64,000 bases of DNA from Xylaria sp. FL1777 (taxonomy: Eukaryota; Ascomycota; Sordariomycetes; Xylariales; Xylariaceae). Made by a program: the position numbers and the translations under genes. The stretch covers positions 1 through 64,000 of the forward strand of contig MU400728.1 of assembly GCA_022578965.1 (NCBI GenBank). Direction: 5' to 3'. This document shows, in pieces, positions 45,386 through 54,978 of the stretch. The stretch's first letter is position 1. Every line of letters begins with the position of its first letter. The notes under the pieces were generated by a model that saw only the letters and a list, made by a program, of their open reading frames with translations, did no database searches and was not told the origin of the DNA.

Positions 45386-47104
45386 TTACTCTTTTGTTAC
45401 ATGGCCGTTGGTTGTATCATCCACCTTCTTTACTTCCGTTTTTGTAGCAGACAGGGCAAGAACCCTGGTTTGGAGCCATTTCTCTGCATCAAATCCCGAC
45501 ATAATTGATATTTCCAATGCACCATAGGCCACCAGAATGACAAGCAAAATGGAATCAAAAACGTGGACGAACCACCAATAGTATTGTCGGCCGAGTACAC
45601 AGACAGAGAATTCGTGCTTCCATTCCCAAGAATCTTGATCGAACCAAATGCTGAGGAGTCCGGCGTTCCCGTCAAAGTCAGCCATCATACTTCGAACTGT
45701 AATCTCTCGGATCCCTGGTAGCCCGGATTTACCGGGCAGCTGATCGTTACGGGCGGCATCCCAGCGAGCAACCTGCCATCGGCGCTCGTCACTAGGTAAA
45801 GACTGGTTGATGTAATGATAAGTATCACATCCCTCGTGGTCATGTCCGTTGAGGATAACGCCTCTTCTCCCTGTGCCACTGGCTGGTGCGTTAACATCGC
45901 CATTTAATCCGTATATACCCTCCAAGAATCCTCGAGAGGCGTCTGCCGATAATTGATTCTGTTCCTTGACCCCACCACCTTCATGAAAGTCGAAGAACGG
46001 CGGATCGACACATACTCCTTCCGGCTTGTAAAGTGGCATATGGGTAAGTACGATGGTGAAGTGGCCCTTGTATTCGACTGCCGAAGAAGTATGTATTATG
46101 TCGTTGATGAAAGCGTAGGTGTTGTCTTGCAGCGACTGGTTGAGAGCAGGGGTGTCCAGGTTCATATTGTTGATGTTGAGAATCCGCAATTCCGGAGCCA
46201 ATCGGTTTGAGCCCGGGTTCTTCTCCGGGTCAAAAGTCGTCGCATTCGTAACAGGGTCATCGATGGGTAGTTCGAAGCGAAGCTCATAAGCAGCCTTGCC
46301 AAAGGCAAGCTCGAAACGATCAAGAAGCTCTGGTGTTAGATCCCCGGCATAGCCTACATCATGGTTTCCAGCAACATTGATAAGTCTCCGCTGCCACACA
46401 GCTGCCTCGCTGTCCTCCGTCCCAAGAATACCGCTCACATTGTAATCCTCAGCAGGGTACTGGGCGACCTCATCTGGGATGCGCTCGGCGCCCCTGAATG
46501 TCCGATTCCAAAAGCGCGTGCTACGCCTGTGAAACTCGCGATCTCTAATCCACTGGCTTCCAAGCAGATCACCAAGAACCGTGACATGTGTAGGCTGCGT
46601 CCACCATCGTAGAGTACGGTAGATGTGAGCGAGGTAGAAGTCGTTCCCGAAGAGGTCGATATGCTTACGAAGAGACTCGAGTGTGTCGGGTATGTCGTCG
46701 AAGAAGACATCAACAAGATCGTGGGTGACCTGGCGAAAGCGCTTGCGCAACGAGGGCTGCTCGGTTTGAAATGTCAGGTGCCTTATTGCCCACTCCAGAT
46801 GAAGAAAAGCTGGTCGACCGTAGTTTCGAATGGCAGTGTCGCCCTCTAGTTGCGGATCTCCGAGCGCAAGAAGTCGGAAGGGCGCAGAGTTGCCTGTGGG
46901 ACCGGAGCCATGCTGTTGTAGGGGTTCACGAAAAGCGGAGGGATCGGCAGCCAAGTCGGAAACATTGGACGACGTGGGCGGCAGAGGAAAGGCACATCCT
47001 CGAAAGAAAGGATAGAGGTACAAATGCAAAGTGCAGGCTACCGCGACGACAGAGAGGATGCGAACGGCATTGCGAAGGAGAGAAAGAAGCGCCGCAGGTG
47101 TCAT
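45386..47104 (-). CDS. Ted1/Cdc1-like membrane calcineurin-type phosphoesterase
   Basis: Metallophosphoesterase of the Ted1/Cdc1/PGAP5 family, which in yeast acts in the ER on the ethanolamine phosphate of GPI anchors (family knowledge). Single exon, 572 residues from the first in-frame ATG. Seen: an N-terminal hydrophobic segment (about 8-33), metal-site motifs GDPQ at 82-85, GDLLGSQW from 178, GNHD at 246-249, THMP from 354 and GHDH at 420-423, then a C-terminal hydrophobic segment within FVHVFDSILLVILVAYGAL. The first motif has Gln where many enzymes have His, as usual in this subfamily. Both membrane segments fit an ER protein with a lumenal catalytic domain. The frame reaches 21 codons further upstream without an ATG. 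Its 3' end faces the BNR_4-like gene at a distance of 176 bp. Confidence 0.93.
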   Translation of the reverse strand: MTPAALLSLLRNAVRILSVVAVACTLHLYLYPFFRGCAFPLPPTSSNVSDLAADPSAFREPLQQHGSGPTGNSAPFRLLALGDPQLEGDTAIRNYGRPAFLHLEWAIRHLTFQTEQPSLRKRFRQVTHDLVDVFFDDIPDTLESLRKHIDLFGNDFYLAHIYRTLRWWTQPTHVTVLGDLLGSQWIRDREFHRRSTRFWNRTFRGAERIPDEVAQYPAEDYNVSGILGTEDSEAAVWQRRLINVAGNHDVGYAGDLTPELLDRFELAFGKAAYELRFELPIDDPVTNATTFDPEKNPGSNRLAPELRILNINNMNLDTPALNQSLQDNTYAFINDIIHTSSAVEYKGHFTIVLTHMPLYKPEGVCVDPPFFDFHEGGGVKEQNQLSADASRGFLEGIYGLNGDVNAPASGTGRRGVILNGHDHEGCDTYHYINQSLPSDERRWQVARWDAARNDQLPGKSGLPGIREITVRSMMADFDGNAGLLSIWFDQDSWEWKHEFSVCVLGRQYYWWFVHVFDSILLVILVAYGALEISIMSGFDAEKWLQTRVLALSATKTEVKKVDDTTNGHVTKE

Positions 47105-47861
47105 TTGGACGACAACATGGGCCGCAGCCGTTGATGATGCCAAAATGGCCCTGGGCTGTTGAAGCAAAGTTAGGTGGGAAAGTAGACAAAAGGAAGAGGC
47201 GGAAAGCGTTCGATAAACTTCAAAGTTGTTAAGGGGAGCATGGTGTAGAAGCAGATAGGTAGCGTCCCTAGCAAAGAGGTTGCAGCCTGTTAGGGGGTTG
47301 ATTCAAAAGCGGTCATCATAGGGCAGAATAGGGGTTCGCTTGGGAATGCGGCAGTCGTTAAGCGCCATGCATACGCAGTAGGTATGGAAGCTACTACAGT
47401 AAAATCCCGGTACACAGTTGGCCCAGTGTGCGTTAGTGTAAACTCAGGGTTCTAGCACAACCCCTGTATAACTACGACCCACCATGCGATAGGTTCTAAT
47501 TGTTATACGCAGTATGTAAGGACAACTTACCTTACCTGCCTATAAGAGTACCTGACTTCCAACCTCTTCTCAGGGCCATGGTCTCACTGGTATCTGATTC
47601 TTAAGAGAATGGCTTTATTAACGAAATCAGCAACATCATGGCATTTTGTTTTAGGGTCGCGCAAGATAAAGCTTCCTTGGTAATCTATCATGGTCCAGAT
47701 ACCAGTACCTAGGCCTGGGGTTTATCGACTTGTCCAAATGGCTGCATCACCCGACAGATGGAGTCTCGACTTCCTAATGCCCAAATCCATAGCAGCCATA
47801 CCTCATCATCCAACATTATGAGGCTGAGGTTCATTATCGCATTACCCTATCGTATTACCCG
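47105..47861. other. Intergenic region
   Basis: About 760 bp between two minus-strand genes. It should hold the phosphoesterase promoter. No gene was seen. Confidence 0.5.
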
Positions 47862-48384
47862 TCATGATTCGCCTGTTTCTTCAACCTCTTCTTCATCATA
47901 AGATGGAAACTCGACCTCGAAGTGAACGTCGTCTGCATCATCATCTGTTGCGATAGCAAAGGCGACCACCATATTGTCCTGGAATCCTTTGTCTACAGGG
48001 TGGTCATCCGAATCGAAATCCAGGGCTTTCCAGCCTTGTGTAGGATCGGTCTTGTTCTTGAGCACAGCGAACTTGATCTGAGAAGCTTCGTTTGGGAGTT
48101 CTATTCCCTTCTCCGGATCTCTCATAGATGTTGGTATGCCTTTAGGATACTTCTCCTTTAGGATGTCTAGTAACTCCTCCTGAATTTGACTAAATGTTGT
48201 CATAGAATCAACAAATAGAAAAATGGTATGTTTGCCGTGTTTGAAGCGAATCGACAAGTCGACGTCGCGTATGTCCTTTCGTTGAACCTTGAAGACAGAT
48301 TAGCAGCGTGTCGACGGGTTATTATATAAATAAATATTGGGGCTTCGACTATCCAAGCTTCGAGACAGGAGAAATATTTACCAT
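47862..48384 (-). CDS. Conserved acidic protein of unknown function, start codon in its own exon
   Basis: 142 residues. I do not know a function. Model: exon 1 is only the ATG at 48384-48382, followed by a GTAAAT donor; the 94-bp intron ends at a CAAG acceptor and exon 2 runs 48287-47862. This gives MVQRKDIRDVDLSIRFKHGK, which resembles a conserved ascomycete family I recall only as hypothetical. The middle (HTIFLFVDSMTTFSQIQEELLDILKE) has the look of a ubiquitin-like fold strand-helix pair. The C-terminus is strongly acidic (EEEVEETGES). If the intron is wrong, there is no in-frame ATG until codon 19 of the long exon frame. It is divergent from the Tim17-like gene (585 bp apart). Confidence 0.75.
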
Positions 48385-48969
48385 AGCAGATAAGAGGCGT
48401 TAGACAAGAGTTGTTCAGCTTATTTTGTGATGCGGAATTGGGACTTGTGAAGGTGAAGCGCGAACGGAATCTCCAGCACCTCGCTGAGATCATTGGCTTG
48501 TGGGGATGGTATTTCTTGCATGTCTACCTAGGTAACGCGGAAACACGTGCAGCTGTATCTAACTATATCCAGCGCGTTAAGTGGTACTACGCATAGGTAC
48601 TTAAGTACCACTAAAAGTGCCCCGGGTGGTCCTCCCTAGCTAGGTACCTAGCTAAGTACTGCTGTCTCCGTAGATCACCTGCTAAGGACAATACCTTGGT
48701 TAGGAGCTCCCACCGGATTTACCCGACATCAGAGCTTTTTGCACGTTTTGCTTCGATAATCAAACAAACCTAGATAGTTTTGAGATATCTACTTGAATAC
48801 TGTATACTGGTATGCTTTTCTTCTCCTTTCTTTTTGTTTACCATGATTTTCTTTGCTCCCATGTGGTTTGTGTTTCTAAATGAGGTTTATTTAAAACTAA
48901 CTCGTTATAAAAGACAACAGAGTCCCGCTTGAACACCCTCGCTACGATTCCCTTGATCCGAATGACAAC
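48385..48969. other. Divergent promoter region with palindromes
   Basis: About 585 bp between two divergent genes. It holds the palindromes at 48597-48608 and 48637-48654 and nothing else recognisable. Confidence 0.5.
48597..48654. repeat. Two perfect palindromes, GTACTTAAGTAC and an 18-mer
   Basis: GTACTTAAGTAC at 48597-48608 and TAGCTAGGTACCTAGCTA at 48637-48654 are both perfect palindromes, placed between divergent genes. They belong to the TAGGTA motif family of the window. Confidence 0.8.
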
Positions 48970-49649
48970 ATGGAGCAGAGAGGTACAGAAACACTGCGCT
49001 CCCAGCCGACTCTTACTCGCGAGGAATACACCCAGCTCTGGAAAGATTCCCGTCTCTCTATCCCGCCGCTTGTGCGAATACCTGCTGCCGCTACAACTGC
49101 CTTTGGTATCGGCATGTCCCTGGGCCTGGCACACGGGAGCAAGATGGCCGGCCTGCGTTTTCGAGCCGAGCATGCTCACCGATTGCCTACGACGACTACC
49201 GGTTGGTATCTGTATCATAAAAGCAAGAATTATCATCTAGCCTTGGGAGGGTTGAAGGAGGGGTTCAAGGTTGGCGCCAGACTTGGCGTGCTGAGCACTG
49301 CTATGTTCTTCGCCGAGAACTTATTCGATGTTTACCGTGGAAGCCAAGACTTTATCAGCACGGTCATGGCAAGTCTGGCGGTAGCAGGTGGCTTCAGTCT
49401 GTGGAGTAGGTCATATCCGTACATCGCTGCATACGCTGCATACATATATATATACACTTGCTGACTTTGTCAGATCGTTTTTCGGCCGCGGAAACGGCAA
49501 GAACTGCAAAGAAAGGGCTCATATTCGGTCTGGCATATGGTGGTATTCAAGATGTGATCTCACTTGCAAAAGGCCGCCCTGTCGGATATATTACCTTTAT
49601 TCGGAAGCAAATTGGTAAACCCACGCAAGACACTGAGACATCTGCGTAG
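48970..49649 (+). CDS. Tim17/22/23-like mitochondrial membrane protein
   Basis: 203 residues. Exons 48970-49405 and 49474-49649, phase 1; donor GTAGGT, acceptor GTCAG; the splice joins FSLW to NRFSAAETARTAKKG. Seen: several Gly/Ala-rich hydrophobic segments (AATTAFGIGMSLGLAHGSK, GLKEGFKVGARLGVLSTAMFF, TVMASLAVAGGFSLW, GLIFGLAYGGIQDVISL) with the GxxxG-like spacing and KxGxxxG pattern of the Tim17/Tim22/Tim23 superfamily. This suggests an inner mitochondrial membrane protein, perhaps a complex I assembly or import accessory factor; the exact role is not known to me. An out-of-frame ATG lies 8 bases upstream of the chosen start. It is divergent from the small acidic protein gene. Confidence 0.82.
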
Positions 49650-50778
49650 CCGGCTTGAGATTTCCGCACTGCTTTACCAAAATGGCGCACTACAAGGTGT
49701 TTTTTTTGGTCGGCTACCGCGCTCTCTCTTACTGCATGGCTCCCTGCAAATGGTAAGACGGTGCAAGCTGCAGTGTGGACGGTTGGTTACTTTTTAAAGG
49801 GAGAGGCGCATATTCCCAACCCCGCGCCTGCTTGGCCGCCCCTTGGAAGAAGGAAAAAGAAAAACAGGGTGAGGCCCAAACCAGTCACACCTTTACGGAC
49901 AAAGACGAGGCACCCTCCAAAAAAGGAGGAGAGCTTTTACTATGCGAAAGCAAGCGATTTCGGACTTGCAGAAACTAAGCCCGAGCCCTCATGTTCGTTT
50001 CTCAGCAATGCACCAGCCGTCCTCAGCCCCACGGATTTCCACCTTGAGCCGCTGCTATGTTTGCCTAGGCGAAGAGCCGGCTCTGAGACGGTCAGGTGGC
50101 AGCACCATGCGGAGGTGGAGGTATACCGGTACCCAGGGTAAGAATGCGTGCTAAGCCGACAAAAGAACGCTAGCCGAAGCTTACAATTCGCGCGTTTTGG
50201 GTCGCAAAGCCTCTACTGCAGGCGTTTGCTTCCCCGAGTTTCGTGGCGTGTCGTCTGATTGGCCAATGCCTGCGCCCGTTACCAGATAGTGTTGCGGTTA
50301 CTTACGGCTCTTTGACCAGACCCACGTGATCTCATTCTCGTCTGCCAGATAAGGATCCCCGCGAAAACGCAGCATATCGCCGGTCATCGAATCGTAATTG
50401 GAAAGGCGATGCTGAAGAAGTGGGTGTTTACGTTATGCAGGGACATCTCGCTGCCACATGATGACATCTCTACCACCTGCGCAATCTCCCAGCACCCGGG
50501 GTTCCCGCAAAAGCCATGTGCGAACTCGGAGATAGAGATATGTTCGAGACAGCCCATCCAAGCCGGCTCGAACCTTAATCAGAAGAGTTAAAAGCGAGCG
50601 TTGCTCTTTGTTTGTGTCGTTTGTACCGATATGTGTCTCTGTATGTCTATCTAATAGAACCTAGTCTTCACAATAACACATCCCCCCTTTCTAATTATCA
50701 TTCCTTAGCCCCAGTGTTGACTCCTAACATTGCTCCCACCTCACCAGCATTATAAGACACAACGCGAAGTGACTAATC
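49650..50778. other. Upstream region of the proline dehydrogenase gene
   Basis: About 1.1 kb. Small plus frames (for example 49761-50141) have no motif. A double CCAAT palindrome lies at 50258-50267. Confidence 0.5.
50258..50267. promoter_or_regulatory. Palindromic double CCAAT box
   Basis: ATTGGCCAAT carries a CCAAT box on each strand, about 510 bp upstream of the proline dehydrogenase ATG. The CCAAT-binding complex acts on many fungal promoters, including proline-use genes in Aspergillus; its role here is inference. Confidence 0.35.
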
Positions 50779-52332
50779 ATGAGAAAGACCCCTCCGTTGG
50801 GTAGAGCGTCGCTCCTCCCTTATCTTCGTGGCTCGATATGCAGTCCGTCATGCGCTCTTTACGTTACCAGTCACCATGTACAACCACGGAATCTCACCAC
50901 AGACTCACGGACGAGGAGGATACACAACTCGTCTACCCGTTCATCGGCCCCTGTTGCTGAACAGCTTTCTGGACCTGCCTCCCCTGCTGTTGGCGGGCTT
51001 CCTGTAAATATCCAACCAAATTCAGTTTCCACATCAGCAATGCCAAAGCCGGCGCCACTATCTATACTTCCATTGGCAACGGTCCTACGGACATTGGCCT
51101 CAACGACGATATCCTCATCTCGGATTCTCCTTCCGCCCTCATTGATGATCATGTCCACGCTCGCACATTCGAACAACGGTCTGCTCAACCCGGATAAGAA
51201 TCCTTTCCTTCGTTGGTTCTTGAAAAAGACCTTCTATGCGCAGTTCTGTGCAGGTGAAAACACCGCTGAAGTTCGCCGCACCGTCGATGGGCTGAAAAGC
51301 CTCGGGTTCAATGGCGTGCTACTAGGCTACGCAAGAGAAGTGGTTCTCACCGAAGCACAGACACGTGATCTATCTACGTGCGGCGAGGGGCCAGTGGCTG
51401 AAGAGTGTATCCGTAATGAAGTCATACCTTGGGCAGCTGGAACCAAGGAGACCCTCCAGTTGGCCCAACCAGGTGATTTTGTATCGGTCAAATTTAGTGG
51501 TGCCGGACGCCAGGCTTTATATGCACTAAAGAACCGAAGTCCGCCATCGCCATATCTCAAGAAGGCCATTGACGACATTTGTGACCTGGCCGCGCAGAGA
51601 GACGTACCTCTACTTTTCGACGCCGAACAGACTGCCATCCAGGCCGGGATTGATGACTGGACCCTATATTACCAGCGCAAATACAACACGAAACCGGGCC
51701 ATGCCATTATCTACGGTACTTACCAAGCTTACTTAAAAGCTACGCCTTCAGTGCTCGGCTCCCACCTCGCTACCGCGTCAAAGGAGGGCTTCACGCTGGG
51801 AGTCAAGCTCGTCCGTGGTGCGTACCTCGGTAGTGACCCCCGCCACATTATTCATGACACGAAGGACGACACGGACACTGCGTACGACAGTATCGCATCC
51901 AGCTTGATCAGGCGACAATGGGGCCCTATACTGCAGCAAGATGTCGCCTTTCCACAAGTCAGCATCGTCCTAGGCTCGCACAACCTCGCGTCCGTAAATA
52001 AGGCACGTCTAATCCGCGCTACCCCCGAATCCGCCGGCACAGAACTCGCCGTCGCACAACTTCAGGGTATGGCAGATGAGGTGAGCTGCGAGCTCCTCAT
52101 GGCGCGTCGGAACGCGGGACTTGAGGAAAAGAAAGAAGGTACGAGGCAGCAGCCTTGCGAGGCGCCCCGCGCCTACAAGTACATTGTCTGGGGCACGACG
52201 AAGGAGTGCATGAAGTATCTCCTTCGAAGAGCGCACGAGAATAAAGACGCCGTCTCACGGACGAGAGAAGGGCGTGACGCGGCCTGGGAAGAGGTCAAGA
52301 GACGCGCGAAGGTCTTGGTTGGGCTGGCTTGA
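50779..52332 (+). CDS. Proline dehydrogenase, mitochondrial
   Basis: FAD enzyme that oxidises proline to pyrroline-5-carboxylate, passing electrons to the respiratory chain; first step of proline catabolism. Single exon, 517 residues. Seen: a long basic, Ser-rich N-terminus (about 60 residues) typical of a mitochondrial presequence, WFLKKTFYAQFCAGE, LLFDAEQTAIQAGIDDW near 278, YQAYLK, the substrate/FAD signature GVKLVRGAYLGSDP near 340-353, VLGSHNLASV, and QLQGMADEV. The C-terminal YIVWGTTKECMKYLLRRAHEN matches the Arg-rich end that binds the proline carboxylate. Length fits fungal PutA/PrnD-type enzymes. The partner P5C dehydrogenase is not in the window. Confidence 0.95.
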   Translation: MRKTPPLGRASLLPYLRGSICSPSCALYVTSHHVQPRNLTTDSRTRRIHNSSTRSSAPVAEQLSGPASPAVGGLPVNIQPNSVSTSAMPKPAPLSILPLATVLRTLASTTISSSRILLPPSLMIMSTLAHSNNGLLNPDKNPFLRWFLKKTFYAQFCAGENTAEVRRTVDGLKSLGFNGVLLGYAREVVLTEAQTRDLSTCGEGPVAEECIRNEVIPWAAGTKETLQLAQPGDFVSVKFSGAGRQALYALKNRSPPSPYLKKAIDDICDLAAQRDVPLLFDAEQTAIQAGIDDWTLYYQRKYNTKPGHAIIYGTYQAYLKATPSVLGSHLATASKEGFTLGVKLVRGAYLGSDPRHIIHDTKDDTDTAYDSIASSLIRRQWGPILQQDVAFPQVSIVLGSHNLASVNKARLIRATPESAGTELAVAQLQGMADEVSCELLMARRNAGLEEKKEGTRQQPCEAPRAYKYIVWGTTKECMKYLLRRAHENKDAVSRTREGRDAAWEEVKRRAKVLVGLA

Positions 52333-52729
52333 GTGCATTTTACTTATTAATACCCACCTTCTATCGTCGTATAGAGGTAAAAACTCGGAGTTTCATGCGG
52401 AAAAAACAAGTTCGTTACGATCCATGATCCATGATTCACGACATCGGCATTAGGTATTTGGGGGGGGACGGAGGTTCCTCAGGACTGTTCTCTGTGCGTT
52501 ACGTTATTGGGGAAAGCCTAAGAGAAGAAAGAGAGAAAGATAATTGAGAGTTTCCCTAGAGAAGTCCGAATGGAGAGCGCTGGATACAGAATTCCATAGC
52601 ATGCCGAGATAGCTGGAATACATTTCAGCATCTTTCACCTACATCTTCATCTGGCAGTGACCATTACTCCATATTTGTACAATTTACGTGTATAAGTAAT
52701 TATCTGCTTATTTCTTTATTATGATTATT
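52333..52729. other. Convergent intergenic region
   Basis: About 400 bp between the 3' ends of the proline dehydrogenase gene (+) and the CGI121-like gene (-). Nothing else was seen. Confidence 0.5.
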
Positions 52730-53911
52730 TTATACCCCCCTCAACGCCATCCCACTCATGACCAACAAGTCCATCTCTCTATTCTTCGCGACCGGGTCTT
52801 TTATCCCGTCTAGCCAGCCCACCCCATTCAACTTGTAGTACTTGCGCACGCGCCCCCAATCCGTGAGCTCTGATAGCGTCTGGTCCGTGAAGGGTACGGG
52901 TTTCCCTTGGACGTGGGTAAGCAGATGCTTCTCTACGTCTTCTGCCGTCAGAGCGGCTTTCGCGTCTGTTGCTGCTGTTCCTGTAGCCGACGATGGCGGC
53001 GCAACGAGTACTTTCACGATAACTAAGGCCCGGCTCGTGGGCGTTATGCCGTGCCGACGGTACGCTTCTACGATCTGATAATGCGTCAGTCATATATGTC
53101 ATATCTTGTATTACCCCAGCCCCCCATTCCCGATATATACTGGATGGGGAAGAGCGGTAAACAGAAATAGATAAGTAGGATATGAAACACTGAAACACTT
53201 GAAGAGATATGGCATGGCAAACTGGGATAATAGATGGCCAGGGACGAAACGTGTCCGTGTAAATAACATCTCCCTCGCACATACATTACTCGTCGGGCTC
53301 AGATCGTACACCATCTCCGAGTGCACGTTGGGCGTCTTCATGGAGCCGGCGACCTGCGCCGTGACGGCCCTGAAGGCGGCGCCGAGGACCTGCAGGCGCG
53401 ATGTGATCTGTCATTCTCCCATGTTTTCATGTCAGCTCTCAGCTCAGCTCAGCTCAGCTCAGCTCAGCCACATGCATCCATCAATCCATCCTGTACACGG
53501 AGCGGAGGGGATTGATTCCTCCCGTGTCAATGGGAGTAATAGATAGAAGGAAGAGCTGGGTGCGTGGGTGGGCTGATATCATACCACGCCGGCGTCGATC
53601 AGCGCATACTCGAAATCGGCGTTCCGCGCCAGCAGCTGCTGGTGCAGGAAGGCTGCGTTCTCGACGTCGCGGAATACGGCTACGTGCACCGAATGCGTCG
53701 GCGGTACGTGCTCGAGATGGAGCGTTTCTAATATGGACGTGGTGGACATTGTGGAGGGTTGCTTAAGGGGGTCCGTCTGGGCTGTTGCTCGATCAATTTG
53801 ATGCTCGGTCTTCAGTCTTTTTGCACTTGGGCTGAGGCGAGGCTCTGTCTCGGGCAAGCTTGAGTCGTTTGTGCTATTAGCCTCTGACGAGTGTTGCATA
53901 TGCGAGCTCAT
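52730..53911 (-). CDS. EKC/KEOPS complex subunit Cgi121
   Basis: Small tRNA-binding subunit of the KEOPS complex, which makes N6-threonylcarbamoyladenosine (t6A) in tRNA and also affects telomeres. Model: exons 53911-53585, 53407-53285 and 53074-52730, 264 residues; donors GTATGA and GTATGT, acceptors CTG-CAG type and TCAG. Seen: [49 protein letters not shown], a central [22 protein letters not shown], the best-conserved family segment, and ALVIVKVL. The first 54 residues before [10 protein letters not shown] are hydrophilic with AKRLKTE, and most relatives lack them. Translation may really start at 53749, giving 210 residues. Intron 1 holds an AGCTC microsatellite. Confidence 0.92.
53440..53468. 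repeat. AGCTC pentanucleotide microsatellite in an intron
   Basis: About 5-6 units of AGCTC inside intron 1 of the Cgi121 gene. Confidence 0.9.
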
Positions 53912-54978
53912 TACTGAATTTGAAGTGTGTATATTGGTGAAGGTCGCTGTCCTAGCAATCTATCAGTCGCAATGCGATTTTCGGCACCGCGGGGCATTGG
54001 GATAGCTTGGAGGGGCATGGCAGTCGGCTGGCGCCGGCTGGCAAGTTACGTGTCTGTACCTAGGGATGTACACATATAAGCCACCAGCTTGTTTAATACA
54101 TTCATGGAACTATCTAAAAAGAGAAGAGACAACTCCTGATACTGCATCTTAGACAGACACAGTATCCTCCAAGTGGTACTGGTCTATTAATGAACATGTG
54201 GCTGAACTTCTAGAACATCCGATCCCCTCAAGAAGTTCCCTACATTGAGGAAGAGGTGTGTAACGAGTCACTTTATTTATGTTCAGTTTAACTAAGTATA
54301 TCATAAGCAAATACGCCAGGCAGTGACATTAATATGCTCTGGCATCCCCGGAGCCGATCATGCTACGCTGATGCATGTAAGCATATACAGTAAGTATGTC
54401 TCAGCCTGATTCGATGCCGTCATCTAGATAATGATTTCAGGGCCTCTATTTGGGGTTTATACAGCGAGACTTGCATGGCTTGTACAGACAGTCCTAGACG
54501 TGTTGAAAGTGATAGAGCAACGGATGATCAAGCCACCTACGTGCAGATCCAGTGCAGTCAGCACAGGATTTATAATCTTCTGACATGGTTATTCTGCATG
54601 GCTTTTTTTTTTTTGACGATTCATTAATACATCCGTGTTTGTCGTATCTGCTCTTATTCAACTCGCCCAGACACAGGACCCCTGAGAGGCGCATAATCAA
54701 TGCAAGGCGGTACGCTTGTCGACTGATTTGTTCGCTCTCTGGTCAGGTTCCTTGTGTCTCCCGTGTGTTTGACTGGTGCCTAACTGATCTACAAACGGCA
54801 GACCATGTTGCAATTATTCCTCGGCGTGACGCCCTTAGTACCTTTCATTTCCTTCTGCCCGAGACTCAGAGCAATGGATCAGCATTAGGCAGCTTATTGC
54901 CAAGGCCACTCTGATATAGTTCCTGTATCAGCATGAAGCTCTAAAGTACTGTTTAGATTCGATTAACAGTTTCTCCTC
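53912..54978. other. Intergenic region
   Basis: About 1.07 kb between two minus-strand genes. Small frames at 54494-54914 on both strands have no recognisable motif. Confidence 0.5.

Noticed and set aside
50560..50585. B-box-like GGTTCGAGCC on the minus strand
   Set aside because: Flanks do not form a T-stem or cloverleaf.
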